Positions 60,101-64,000 of a stretch of DNA of 64,000 bases are shown here, one piece after another; positions within the stretch are counted from its first letter, which is position 1; the number at the start of each line of letters is the position of its first letter. Position numbers and translations under genes: made by a program. A model generated the notes under the pieces. The model worked only from the letters and a program-made list of their open reading frames with translations. It was not told the DNA's origin and did not search any database. Origin of the DNA: Marinarcus sediminis. GTDB taxonomy: Bacteria > Campylobacterota > Campylobacteria > Campylobacterales > Arcobacteraceae. The DNA is taken from positions 2,232,001 through 2,296,000 of the forward strand of contig NZ_CP182357.1 in assembly GCF_048571275.1 (NCBI RefSeq), in the 5' to 3' direction.

Positions 60101-63100
60101 CTTGTCGCAAACTTACATTAATAGCAGCTGTATCAAGGGCATAACTGACGGTATCATTTCCTACTCCACCAAAAAAATTATCTGCTCCACCTAATCCTAC
60201 TAAAATATCATCATTACTTCCACCACTGATGCTGTTGTCTGCACTGTTCCCCACAAGAGTATCTTTACCTGCACCACCTAAAATATCATCAAAGTTTAAA
60301 ATGGTATCTGTTCCACTGTTAACCCCTGTTGCTCTTTGTGTATTAAGAGTATCAACAATCCCATCTGCAGTGATATCACTGTTGATATTACTGCTACTTA
60401 AGTTAACAAAAACACCAGCCGTATCTGAAGCATAGGAGAGTGTATCATGTGTACCAGAAAATCCATCTAAAGTATTATTTCCACTGTCCCCTTCAATAGT
60501 GTCATCAACAGTTGAACCAATAATGTTTTCTATATTAAGAAGAGAATGGTGATTAGAAACTCCATTGATTGTAACATTTGAATTAAGCTTAACATTTACC
60601 GTTGAACTTAATGCACTGTAATCAACCGTATCCCCATTGATTTGATCAGCTGAACCTCCATTGATATAGGCAGATGTACCTACAACATTCCCCCCTGTAT
60701 CAACTTGAAATATAAAGGTATCATCTCCTCCATCACCATAGAGTAAATCACCCCCATTACTGACAGTAATCGTATCATTGCCAGAGCCACCTCGAATGAT
60801 ATTTTTACTTTCATTTCCAGTAATAGTATCATTTCCACTTGTTCCCGTTATATTTTCAATATTTGTAATGATATCTTGGTTAGCAACACTTAAAACGCCA
60901 TTGTCATCATAAACTGAAACAGTGGTACTTCCACTGTTTGCAAGCGTTACTACGATTTTATTGTCACTATCGCTTAACTTACTATAGTTTATTGTATCAC
61001 CGTTGGTTTCATTCCCCATTCCACCATCAATGGTATCACTTCCATCATCCCAAGATGAAGCATAGAAAACATCATCTCCTCCTAATGCATTAAAAGTATC
61101 ATTTAAACTGCTTCCTGTAACGGTATCAGCATATTCACTTCCTTTGAGTACTTCAATCCCTATTAAAGTATCACTTCCATTACTTCCATTAACATAAACT
61201 TGATTACTTGCTAAACTTAAATCGGCTTCAATTCCTATGGTATTGAGTTCATAACTGGCAACATCAATAAATGCTTTTGCACCACTTGTCATATTTGTAG
61301 CAGTAAGAGCTGAACTGGTTTCTACATAAAGTTTACTTCCATCATTAACAATCGAACCACTGGCTTTAAGTGTGCTGTTTGCATTAAAAGCATCTTCTAA
61401 CTTGCTTAAAACGGTTTGCATATCATCACCATTGACAGAGGTATAACTTAAAACTATACCGCCTACATTAAAAGAGTAGGCTGTTGCATCACTGTAAGTT
61501 AATGTCAATTCGTAACCATTGTCTCCCCCATCAAGTGTGTTGTCTCCACCACGCCCAATGAGAGTATCGTCACCAAAACCACCCTTTAAAATGTTATTGG
61601 AACTGTTTCCTTTAATGGTATCATCACCTGCTCCGCCAGAGAGATTTTCTACATTTGATATGGTCAATGTTCCATCATTGGTATCTTGAGCAATAGTAAT
61701 GTCTAAATCAACTTTTATATTACTTGAAGTATAAGCAAAACTTACGAAATCTCCATTTGTTTCGCTTCCACTTCCACCGTCAATAAAATCATTACCCCCA
61801 TATCCTAAAAGCGTATCATCCCCTGCATTACCAATAAGAGTATTGTCTCCACTGTTTCCACTTAAAGTATCATTTTTTGTTCCACCAACTATTCCATTGA
61901 TATTTTTAAATTCATCTGTTCCATAAAAAGCATTGATATATTTTGAACCATCGTTAATATCAATTTCCAAATCTGTAGTAGCAGAACTGTAATCAACCGT
62001 ATCAACACTGTTAACGTGTCCTTCAAAGTAGTCATTTCCTTCACTTCCTATAAACCAATCATTTCCTTCACCACCAATAAACGTATCATTTCCTGTGGAA
62101 CCCTTAAATGTGTCAGCATAAGTACTTCCAATAATGGTATCAATGCCAACTAATTTATCGCGTCCACCCATACCATCATCGGTTACTTGATAATTGGCTT
62201 GTGTTAAATCAACATTAATTTTATCCGTTGATGTTTCATAACTGGCTACATCCGTACCTGTTCCACCAATTAAAGTATCATCCCCTGCATTACCAATGAG
62301 TGTGTTGTGTCCAGCAAATCCATTTAAAATATTATTATTAGCATCCCCTTTTATAATATCATCATAAATGGTACCAATAACATTTTCAATACCTTGAAGC
62401 TTATGAGAAGCAACACTGTTTAAAGAAGCAATGGCTGGAGTATTGCCATTGAGTTCAATTTCAAGTCCAATTGAGGGAGCCGCTAATGTAACTGCACTAA
62501 AATCAGCCGTGTCACTTCCCGACCCTCCAATTAAACTGTCTTGTCCATGAAGATTTGAAGTAATATTAAAAATATCATTATCTGCTCCACCATCATATAC
62601 ATTGGTTCCTGCACTGCTGTAAAAAGTGTCGGCACCCGTTAATCCTCTGAATGTATTATTGTTACCGTCCCCTTTAAAAGTATCATCATAATTACTTCCA
62701 TGAATTTCATCAATATCAATTAATGTATCACTTCCCCCATCACCATCACTGATCACTTGTTTGGTTTGAGTCATATCAACATCAATAGAGGCACTGGCCT
62801 CTTTATAATACGCAATATCAACACCTGTTCCACTGCCTATTAAGGTATCATCTCCCCCAGCACCATATAAAGAGTTCAGTCCAGCAGAACCTCCATCTAA
62901 AATATTCGTAAAACTGTCCCCGTAAAGTGTGTTATCTGAACTGTTTCCAATGACTTTTTCAATACTAAACAATGTATCATTCTCATCTGCTACATCATAA
63001 GTGCTGTTGGCATTGGTATCTAATTTGGCTTGATTATCGGCCAAATTTACAAATGCTTGTACCCCTACTCGAGTCGATAGATCTAGAGTATCGGTTCCAT

Positions 63101-64000
63101 CACCACCATAAATGGTATCATTGCCTGCACTACTATAAAGCGTGTCATTACCCAATCCGCCATAGATTGTATCAACACCTGTTCCTCCAGTAATAGAGTC
63201 ATCTCCTTCACCACCACTGAGAGTGTTGGTTCCAGCTGTTCCCTTAATAGTATCATTTCCCGCATTACCATCTAAAATATTATCGAATGCATCCCCTATT
63301 AAAGTATCGTTGTTGGTGGTTCCAATAATATGGCTGACATTTTGAATGGTATTGGTATTCCCTCCACTTAAAGAGATGTTAACTGGAGTGGTACCATCTA
63401 ATGTAACATTAATTCCCCCCGTATCCCCAACTAGACTATAATCAATGGTATTCGTACCACTGACTCCATTAAACGTATCGTTTCCTGCTGTTCCTAAGGT
63501 ATCCGTTTGTGCAACAATAAAAGTATCATTTCCACTGCTTCCAATAATAGTATCACTGCCTGTTCCACTAAAAATGACATTACTGTATGTTGAATAATCA
63601 ATTCCACTCTCAGGTGTTTGTCTTGAAGTGTAAATGATATTTTTACCGCTTCCTGCATAAAGAGTATCACTACCAGCCCCCAACTCAAATGTTAAACTCT
63701 CTGTATCAACTCTAGAACTGTTACCTTTAATAATATCGCTGTTTTTAGTCGCAATAATATTTTCAATTGCAATTAAAGTATCTTTTCCCACATAACCATT
63801 ATTTTGAACTTGTTGTGTTGCAAAATTTAAATTAATGTTTAATCCATTTAAACTCTCCACTGAGCTATAATCGGCAGTATCAACGCCTATCCCACCATCA
63901 AGTGTATTATTTCCCGCACGACCGAATAAAGTATCGTTTCCACTATTTCCTTCTAAAATATTATCACTGATGTTCCCATAAAGTTTATCATTACCTGTAC
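42177..64000 (-). CDS. Giant RTX calcium-binding surface protein, 5' end beyond window
   Basis: An open frame of about 7,270 codons that enters from the right edge: translation remains open and RTX-like up to base 64000 (for example NNTLDGGIGVDTADYSS just inside the edge). The GTG near 63860 is therefore not the start. Dozens of irregular modules of roughly 100-150 residues alternate nonapeptide calcium loops (GGxGxDxLx, as in GNDTLYGGDGTDTLD) with linker strands of the form DTVDYSxxxxxIxVDL and LxxIENVIGSNxxDTxxGNxxxN. The coding strand is strongly G-over-C biased. RTX loops bind calcium and fold outside the cell after type I secretion. The frame ends at 42177 by an apparent one-base shift and continues in the next segment. 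Likely an adhesin or S-layer-like protein; an enzyme domain could lie beyond the edge. Confidence 0.85.
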   Translation of the reverse strand, partial: TGNDKLYGNISDNILEGNSGNDTLFGRAGNNTLDGGIGVDTADYSSVESLNGLNINLNFATQQVQNNGYVGKDTLIAIENIIATKNSDIIKGNSSRVDTESLTFELGAGSDTLYAGSGKNIIYTSRQTPESGIDYSTYSNVIFSGTGSDTIIGSSGNDTFIVAQTDTLGTAGNDTFNGVSGTNTIDYSLVGDTGGINVTLDGTTPVNISLSGGNTNTIQNVSHIIGTTNNDTLIGDAFDNILDGNAGNDTIKGTAGTNTLSGGEGDDSITGGTGVDTIYGGLGNDTLYSSAGNDTIYGGDGTDTLDLSTRVGVQAFVNLADNQAKLDTNANSTYDVADENDTLFSIEKVIGNSSDNTLYGDSFTNILDGGSAGLNSLYGAGGDDTLIGSGTGVDIAYYKEASASIDVDMTQTKQVISDGDGGSDTLIDIDEIHGSNYDDTFKGDGNNNTFRGLTGADTFYSSAGTNVYDGGADNDIFNITSNLHGQDSLIGGSGSDTADFSAVTLAAPSIGLEIELNGNTPAIASLNSVASHKLQGIENVIGTIYDDIIKGDANNNILNGFAGHNTLIGNAGDDTLIGGTGTDVASYETSTDKINVDLTQANYQVTDDGMGGRDKLVGIDTIIGSTYADTFKGSTGNDTFIGGEGNDWFIGSEGNDYFEGHVNSVDTVDYSSATTDLEIDINDGSKYINAFYGTDEFKNINGIVGGTKNDTLSGNSGDNTLIGNAGDDTLLGYGGNDFIDGGSGSETNGDFVSFAYTSSNIKVDLDITIAQDTNDGTLTISNVENLSGGAGDDTIKGNSSNNILKGGFGDDTLIGRGGDNTLDGGDNGYELTLTYSDATAYSFNVGGIVLSYTSVNGDDMQTVLSKLEDAFNANSTLKASGSIVNDGSKLYVETSSALTATNMTSGAKAFIDVASYELNTIGIEADLSLASNQVYVNGSNGSDTLIGIEVLKGSEYADTVTGSSLNDTFNALGGDDVFYASSWDDGSDTIDGGMGNETNGDTINYSKLSDSDNKIVVTLANSGSTTVSVYDDNGVLSVANQDIITNIENITGTSGNDTITGNESKNIIRGGSGNDTITVSNGGDLLYGDGGDDTFIFQVDTGGNVVGTSAYINGGSADQINGDTVDYSALSSTVNVKLNSNVTINGVSNHHSLLNIENIIGSTVDDTIEGDSGNNTLDGFSGTHDTLSYASDTAGVFVNLSSSNINSDITADGIVDTLNTQRATGVNSGTDTILNFDDILGGAGKDTLVGNSADNSISGGSNDDILVGLGGADNFFGGVGNDTVSYALDTAAINVSLRQAQGTDGFGSIDTYVEVENVIGSNYNDTIEGSSGDNTLDGGAGIDTLTYENAIAGVSVNLSIQVNNTGNDGSDTIINFENLTGTLSADTLTGDNSANIIKGLSGNDVIDGGNGIDTLLGGIGNDRFLVNLGDGNDVIDGYELDGSNNVQSDTDDEFNRDTIDYSLITDDTYHVEVDLSAHSGSVKNGTTVEQTDSLNNIENIIASAGNDILKGNAEVNTLEGGAGNDTISGAAGSDTLLGGSGDDIFTDTDFTGDTIDGGTHTVDASGTQGSGNAFTAKGDTIDYSNLNSKITLTLEDGGATTNVKVANESANHTIANIENIHGSTTGDEITGNSSVNTILGLGGDDTIDGGSGADYLDGGTGVNTLSFKSLTEAVNVDLSASFAVGKTTNDMDTIYNFANIIGSNSSDTLKGDNGANQIKGLDGNDILEGLDGDDNLLGGAGNDMFILRANDGTDTIDGGEGSEDTVDYSNLTAGQNLDLTLDTSTEKTATITEGATTYTDFVVNVENITGGAGNDTLTGDALSNILRGNAGNDTLDGGYEDDVLYGDAGDDNLIGGLGADTLYGGTGDDVLKGGAGLDTIDGGEGDEINGDSIDYSDETQPLDINLKNVNVNGYATATVATSAADYLKNIENITGTTASDYIGGDDDKNIIQGHYGDDIIVGAGGEDTLYGGAGNDTFKAGLDNNVTTGQDKILEDGDDGRDVIDGDGGTGSGAGNDTVDYSAISKAISVTLNGSIDTVVTIDTYANDTIKNIENVIGSSGNDIINGDANNNILDGSLGDDTLSGGAGNDTLKGGDGQDTADYSGAGKGIVVNLQNAIEVTQDGFDAQDDLESIEVVIGSSYQDSMTGSNSVDTLIGAGGDDKFYASEGSDTIYGGTLVGTTHTIASGEYNKVYYDGVQKVYVDLSDVQAGGYVNALKSNSSLNDGFASNLESTDKLYGITNISGSAGFDTLIGNSDGNKLEGQAGNDILEGKGGVDILLGGAGDDTIVATTYNDGSDVINGDAGSDTVDYSALESTHAISVTLAEADIETTLSVNGGASDSVTNVENVIGTQGNDLVIGNTQSNTFYGQAGNDSLNGLAGNDTLYGEAGDDTLQGGADDDYLDGGTHTAGIGDTVDYSDSTGAISVDLGLGSVAQAVGGGQGSDTLVNIENVLGSSYSDTFYSNENANNKFSGGDETNEGGIGDTVDYSKRLTDGADYIIANLTNTAINGVAANSVQVYNNGTLTATDTLIDIENITATAGNDTVYGNSENNTFFGLAGNDFLEGGSGDDYLDGGADVDTVFYNHSTGGVTVNLGITTAQVIGANQGTDTLVGIENVIGSNYADMFYGDNSASNTFNGGITDLNNINSESASDQNDTVSYANLTNLTDKIVVDLSNTSTANVMVTVAGVLQNPDTLIHIENVIGTSGDDTFTGNSDTNNLQGGSGNDWFYVKDAAISGEVDTIDGGTNNSSGDTVDFSQVSNSNYFVDVNLSSQNLLLKNAAASNSTVRDDAITNIENVIGTNSNDTIIGDTGSNILKGMDGNDIINAGSGDDILDGGAGNDTLRGEAGVDTLYGGLGLDTIYGGTEADVIYGDDSLNANTSGGADTLFGEDGADTLYGGYGDDTLSGGANNDSLYGGEGIDTVTYADTLNGVTVNLDNQTATGDGSDTLNSIENAIGSAFDDTFISDLSNSNRFDGQEGNETFGDSISYQAITVSDATQDKVVVNLSTGADAQGYYDANIYQGGVLSVTDKLKDMENITGSAGNDTITGDADKNTLIGLAGDDTLSGQAGNDYLNGGAGSDTASYSEKTVAVTVDFKNAVATTATETDTFIDIENAIGGTGADIFKMNEDGENNTINGGSGISDLNDTISYEYYTTNGVNVNLSTTLSQVVTTGESDTVLNIEHIIGSSKDDTFIGNLQNNSVQGGSGNDTFIAGTDTNNDGTMDSWVNDGADYYDGGIGTGDWADYSVIGDDSNAATKGISVTLNGANEADVTVNGQSLTDTILNVEHIKGTQDSDYIKGDGQDNSLLGNAGADTLYGEAGLDKLYGGTGNDTLYGGAGDDTVVGGDGDDYLTGGLGSDKVYGGNYDGTTHTDSGNDTVDYTNALENLTIDLDVSLSGGLTAVGTEEGRSDGAVGDQGQGIDELYGIENIVGSNFAADTVYGSNVKNIINTQALNDTIEARGGNDTVYAGTGDDLVIATAFNDGADYYDGDTGTDTLDYSALSNTHHISVDLSQSATNDFDGVGGNDSWQVTVYGGNDDIIKGFENIIGTAGDDIITMNTGANELQGSAGADTLSGNDGIDAIYGYLKGQSESVTEYDTVSYAYLTSKSVTINLETGSAFVDATDNDTLYSIENAIGGDANDVMTGSSLANILQGGSGDDTFNSSLGNDYIYGGTTLGDSHTIGDKVDYSNSVNDNYKLYIDLSTILNDGTNDYSEAKIDLIANDFTSPVYTDRLYGIEIISGTTNNDTIIGNSEVNTLNGEAGDDTISGKGNADVINGGSGDDLILQDVDGDTTGDIIDGGSGYDTVNYQGLTNGVNIILEGNTTADVVINSIIDHTITGIENITGTNSVDSITGDGNINVLMGMGGNDYLDGKAGDDQLFGGDGNDSIFGGDGKDYIDGGDGNDNIDAENGNDIVYGGAGNDTINGGLGADTIYSGAGDDVVVFSQADNSTDIVYGGDASSDSGNDTVDYSQAIKGMTVNLAEGNAKGTAVSADQGTDELYGIENIIGSNLEADIIHANSSVNTLSGMGGNDTIYAGDNNDTIFGGDDNDTLYGEAGNDSISGDAGNDLIVGGSGDDILVGGAGDDIFQAIYSTDTFDGNDTITGGVGSDIIDYSAIVDAEYYADIDFSTNSAYIKDSSNADAVKKTDVIIEVENAVGTAGTDRFRGNSSANSFDGRSGVDTVFYTIAALTAGVIVDLSANSATKTVDVGGTPTNVNDTLLNIENVVGSDFDDTFITKLSVANNIDAGENNVNAQGVEVGGDTVNYSTNGATKIEVDLSIVDGNSYSTVTVSGSGAQNDKLKDVENITGTAGNDTILGNADANTLLGMAGNDILNGRGGSDYIEGGAGNDTITGGGDTVADTLYGNEGNDIFADTVFTHDIIDGGSEIDTSRGSDTVDYSSLDVSGLTTGVDVILHDSTVSNVKVDSVNNHTIVNIENVKGTSIADNIIGDDGNNVLEGNAGTDYIDGSAGDDIIDGGDNDNGTTESLIGGAGLDTIYGGDGVDYILGGDGNDKLYGDDSLSSNTMVNNDTLDGGAGEDSLYGGYGDDTLIGGTGNDNLDGGVGSDTADYSGASSSVSANIKNHFAVGSSTGTDIFTSIENITGTNLANEADEITGDDGVNTLKGLAGNDTISDLGGADNIQGGDGDDYIIAGSGDDIIDGGNHTIDAIGNQGATQAYEGAGDTLDFSSISLSDDSGDTRDSDGSGIDTTGTDAYSGIEIDLALTTAQRIHNQFGTKTISNIENVIGSNKNDYIAGDDYANTLNGGSGNDYLKGLDGADRLIGGNGTDTGDFSTGSQNVIIDMSATQTDGSSGTYRVQNDGYGNREFIDGVENIITGSGDDTIYGDASANEIMTGAGNDIIRGGAEADIIDGGSGNDTADFSDLAYGVTVDLDTDNNSGNNAEGTATSNGKVDTLRQIENVIGTDRADNITGDDKDNTLFGGADNDTFRGLEGVDYIDGGSGSSDTIDYSDTLTQGVKVDLTKTQTFGDNTTYRVQDDGFGNKEYIDGIENIVGTSFVDTLIGDGQDNKFEGGLDSDTLYGNAGSDTLIGGAGADTFRGGLGDDIIYGGLESTTLSDGARDVVDYSTSGTGVKVNISSTTSTILLSQESSATLATQTATGEGTDRLYDIQDIIGSNNSDTLVGDDGINTIQAGGGDDIIIGGAGADIIMGQSGNDTILGGLDDDTIYGGDDSSDSGNDTVDYSYITDSTAINVDLSRATKQAQLATDANIYDTLSGIENIVGTKNSDTLRGDDDFAVVNTLSGYKGDDSFIASAGVDSFDGGAGIDILDYSTVIANGGNAVIVDLGLNKASNDGYENGGTAVEDYIYNIEHIIGTTGNDELYGDSNANTLSGNAGNDTINGREGDDVLDGGAGIDSIYGGTGKDTIYGGDGGDSLFGEAGNDTIYGEAGDDSIRGGLGDDSFSGGTGSDTVSYTDAESGITAVLNSGASGDYGTITSTTDGLDTLLDHIEIIVGSNYVDDIKGFNGTAIGGVDYSDTIYGLSNNDTLYGGIGDDTLYGGSGNDILRGQAGNDVIEGDSGIDTIDLSDGQTNTGVIVYLDSIDENGVVTAYEVMEDGFGTKDSVSGIENIIGSNFNDTLKGNSSWNNIQAGNGDDTIIATNGGDTINGGSNSTWDGTSATGDWLSFISIGETSVGSGIGVTASMDGGSITGGLGNTTITGIENLFGSAYVDTLTGDDQNNTLNGYLGDDTIIGGLGDDYLFGGDGNDTLRGGEGTDKYDGGAGEDLLDFYFTASSVNVNLLTSTILDGYGNTENTINAIENIGGTLNYADTLIGDNNANKIYGYGGADIINANGGVDTVFGGTGADIISTGAGVQDVAFGDEGIDTFTGNFDGDILIGGDSTGNDVEEDWINYSTSTHGIIVDLNQVISDASDDTLDAVLSGDYNEVISKDDSNAKDYITGIENVQGSNLSDTIGGNALNNSFYGGDGDDVFYISAGQDYINGEGNTTGNGDWISFEHYDVDSSNYNVDLNANNVGDTKVYNVENIIDFNGNRSERVWGSNNDNIFIMYDGNDVVGGRSGNDIYDLGAGNDRAYANYGSDTLIGGDGTDTLDYDDYVGENQGSRIILTSVNDSVLTASVTTTDIAISGLSVTDDTYTFFAITDGRGYTDYILQKADGTADFENFTLTDYADIFSGDNNNNIIYSDGGADTIYGQGGDDYINTGGSNDYVDAGAGNDIVYGGESQDTLYGNDGADSLHGGNDVDQLNGGAGSDILWGDAGSDTLEGGDDNDTLYGGSNNDTLFSDHGIDYLDGGTDGDGLDIDTLMFKGGTQRVVVNFSDSAINYDATTLAANRLIDTYGNTETVLNIENIVGTAYDDTFMGSSSTNTISGGNGNDYFYISEGDDKLDGGSGNEDTIDFSTITTDSGASIDLESQDNAVFDVAGKNYNQTLASIENVIGSEQNDTIQGTNNVSNGNTLSGMGGDDVIRGLSGDDTLDGGDGDDTLTGGLGNDRLIGGAGNDTIIYSDATDGVKINIDTSIQGSIAANSATNGDGTDSLDSIENVIGSNSNDTIYGNGSVNTLSGGSSDDFIYGMAGNDTLNGDGGADYLDGGAGNDVINGGDGNDSIVTSSGNDTIDGGNNSDMVDYSSVDASLNVTLLDNGAQITVNINGTDTLQNIEGLIGSNTQNDSIVGNNQNNTFYGMAGDDILKGVSGNNSLYGGEGADTIYSGSGNDIINGGNGSSDWVYYTDDIDDVNVDLRNGSATGYGTDTLVGIENVKLGNGTNTVQGNVLNNSFIGGTGTDTLSYSNATSSITVNIATQTASGDGTDSFANFESFIGSGYADTFINNSIDGLTINAGNNSNGLDMADYSSMGATPVAVVVNGSTITLNDGTNTDTLTNIEVLKTGAGDDNYELQNISGIDTLDAGAGTDSLSVTGTNVDLSGITLLNFEEILAKDGQIVTISATDIDDQTMKLHTQGTGQIIVNATTIINDHDFNNITVQHDATGKITLNVDSSVDLSSKNIEGLSGNIFDEFDIASGQTLSINATQIDGETVKSIGNGNLIIKATSTASDHDFAALSNSGTGNITLDVNSTIDLSAQNLGDVNRYDVATSQTLTLSSTQLVGNMILTGAGNITLNSAIADATTDLSSIVDNGFTGTITVNDGTGNNTITTNNENSVINLTTGDDTVTLGTGNNTVNITAANLSAADTITATAGSNDTLNVTTAGSVDLTSVNSVETINLSNGTNTVTVGANTTIINGGTGADTFNIALSNLSSSDVIDAGTNSDVLNITDNGGSYSDADFTNLTHLQ
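45552..45770 (-). other. Non-RTX module within the giant protein
   Basis: About 73 residues lacking glycine-aspartate loops, between DTLDYDDYVGENQGSR and ENFTLTDYADIFSGDNN. It contains IILTSVNDSVLTASVTTTDI, SVTDDTYTFFAITDGRG and YTDYILQKADG. It looks like a beta-sandwich-like insertion with unusual aromatic content for this protein. No family recognised. Confidence 0.55.
61270..61514 (-). other. Non-RTX inserted domain within the giant protein
   Basis: About 81 residues interrupt an RTX block. The segment begins YELTLTYSDATAYSFNVGG, continues IVLSYTSVNGDDMQTVLSKL and EDAFNANSTLKASGSIVNDG, and ends near ATNMTSGAK. The pattern (a strand pair, then a helix with regularly spaced hydrophobics, then strands) resembles small modules found in phage tail and adhesin proteins. 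The surrounding RTX pattern resumes immediately afterwards. Confidence 0.6.

Larger units (their letters stand above)
43320..64000 (-). repeat. RTX (haemolysin-type calcium-binding) repeat region
   Basis: GGxGxDxUx nonapeptides recur from the right edge down to about 43.3 kb, well over a hundred by eye, in blocks separated by beta-rich linkers. Below this point the loops thin out and the protein changes to long threonine/asparagine-rich strand repeats. Repeats are diverged at DNA level, with no long identical blocks noticed. Confidence 0.9.

Noticed and set aside
63840..63860. GTG at 63860 as the start of the giant protein
   Set aside because: The frame and RTX pattern continue upstream to the window edge, and there is no ribosome site; the gene simply runs off the window.
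43320..64000. Regularly spaced short repeats resembling a CRISPR array
   Set aside because: The repeats are diverged, in codon register and part of an open reading frame with RTX motifs.

Overview
The window looks like chromosomal DNA of a Campylobacterota (epsilonproteobacterial) organism, most likely from the Arcobacter group. The evidence is the AT-rich composition, the gene order aroB / MscS-like / mtaB / FtsH-like ATPase / bioV (a short pimeloyl-ACP esterase known from Helicobacter and relatives), a TorA/TorC pair like the one described in Campylobacter, and the histidine-kinase H-box style (AHQWRQPL). Assignment to genus is inference. I saw no tRNA, rRNA, CRISPR array, insertion sequence or riboswitch, and no gene-free stretch longer than 300 bases.

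Left part (1-9.0 kb): a GyrI-like protein, then a minus-strand respiratory locus. It reads an unknown 209-residue protein, an OmpR-type response regulator, a family-5 periplasmic binding protein, a histidine kinase, a monohaem TorC-like cytochrome and a TorA-type molybdoenzyme, closed by a strong terminator. The arrangement resembles the TorT/TorS/TorR control of TMAO respiration, but the binding protein belongs to a different family from TorT.

Middle part (9.0-33.4 kb): a TetR/AhpD-like divergent pair with two operator dyads; a kinase, an acetyltransferase, a zinc-motif membrane protein and an ORF6N protein (the accessory-looking stretch); dapE; a large AsmA/DUF748-type protein; a REC-PAS regulator; a TonB-dependent siderophore receptor; and a nine-gene minus-strand block (aroB, mscS-like, mtaB, FtsH-like pseudo-protease, bioV, mog, anion symporter, mutS2, mscS) that ends in a 34-base perfect palindrome shared with the receptor gene. 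A lysine-rich histone-H1-like gene with a textbook consensus promoter and a 44-codon gene follow on the plus strand.

Right part (33.4-64 kb): one minus-strand unit dominated by an enormous RTX-repeat gene. It enters from beyond the right edge and runs at least 26.2 kb (about 8,740 codons, close to 0.9 MDa), with a single apparent -1 frame break near 42.18 kb. It is followed by a SapC-family gene, a TPR-glycosyltransferase and three small membrane-associated genes. The likely theme is a type-I-secreted, calcium-binding giant surface protein with an associated surface-layer protein and possible cytoplasmic glycosylation. The secretion machinery itself and the protein's N-terminus are not in the window.
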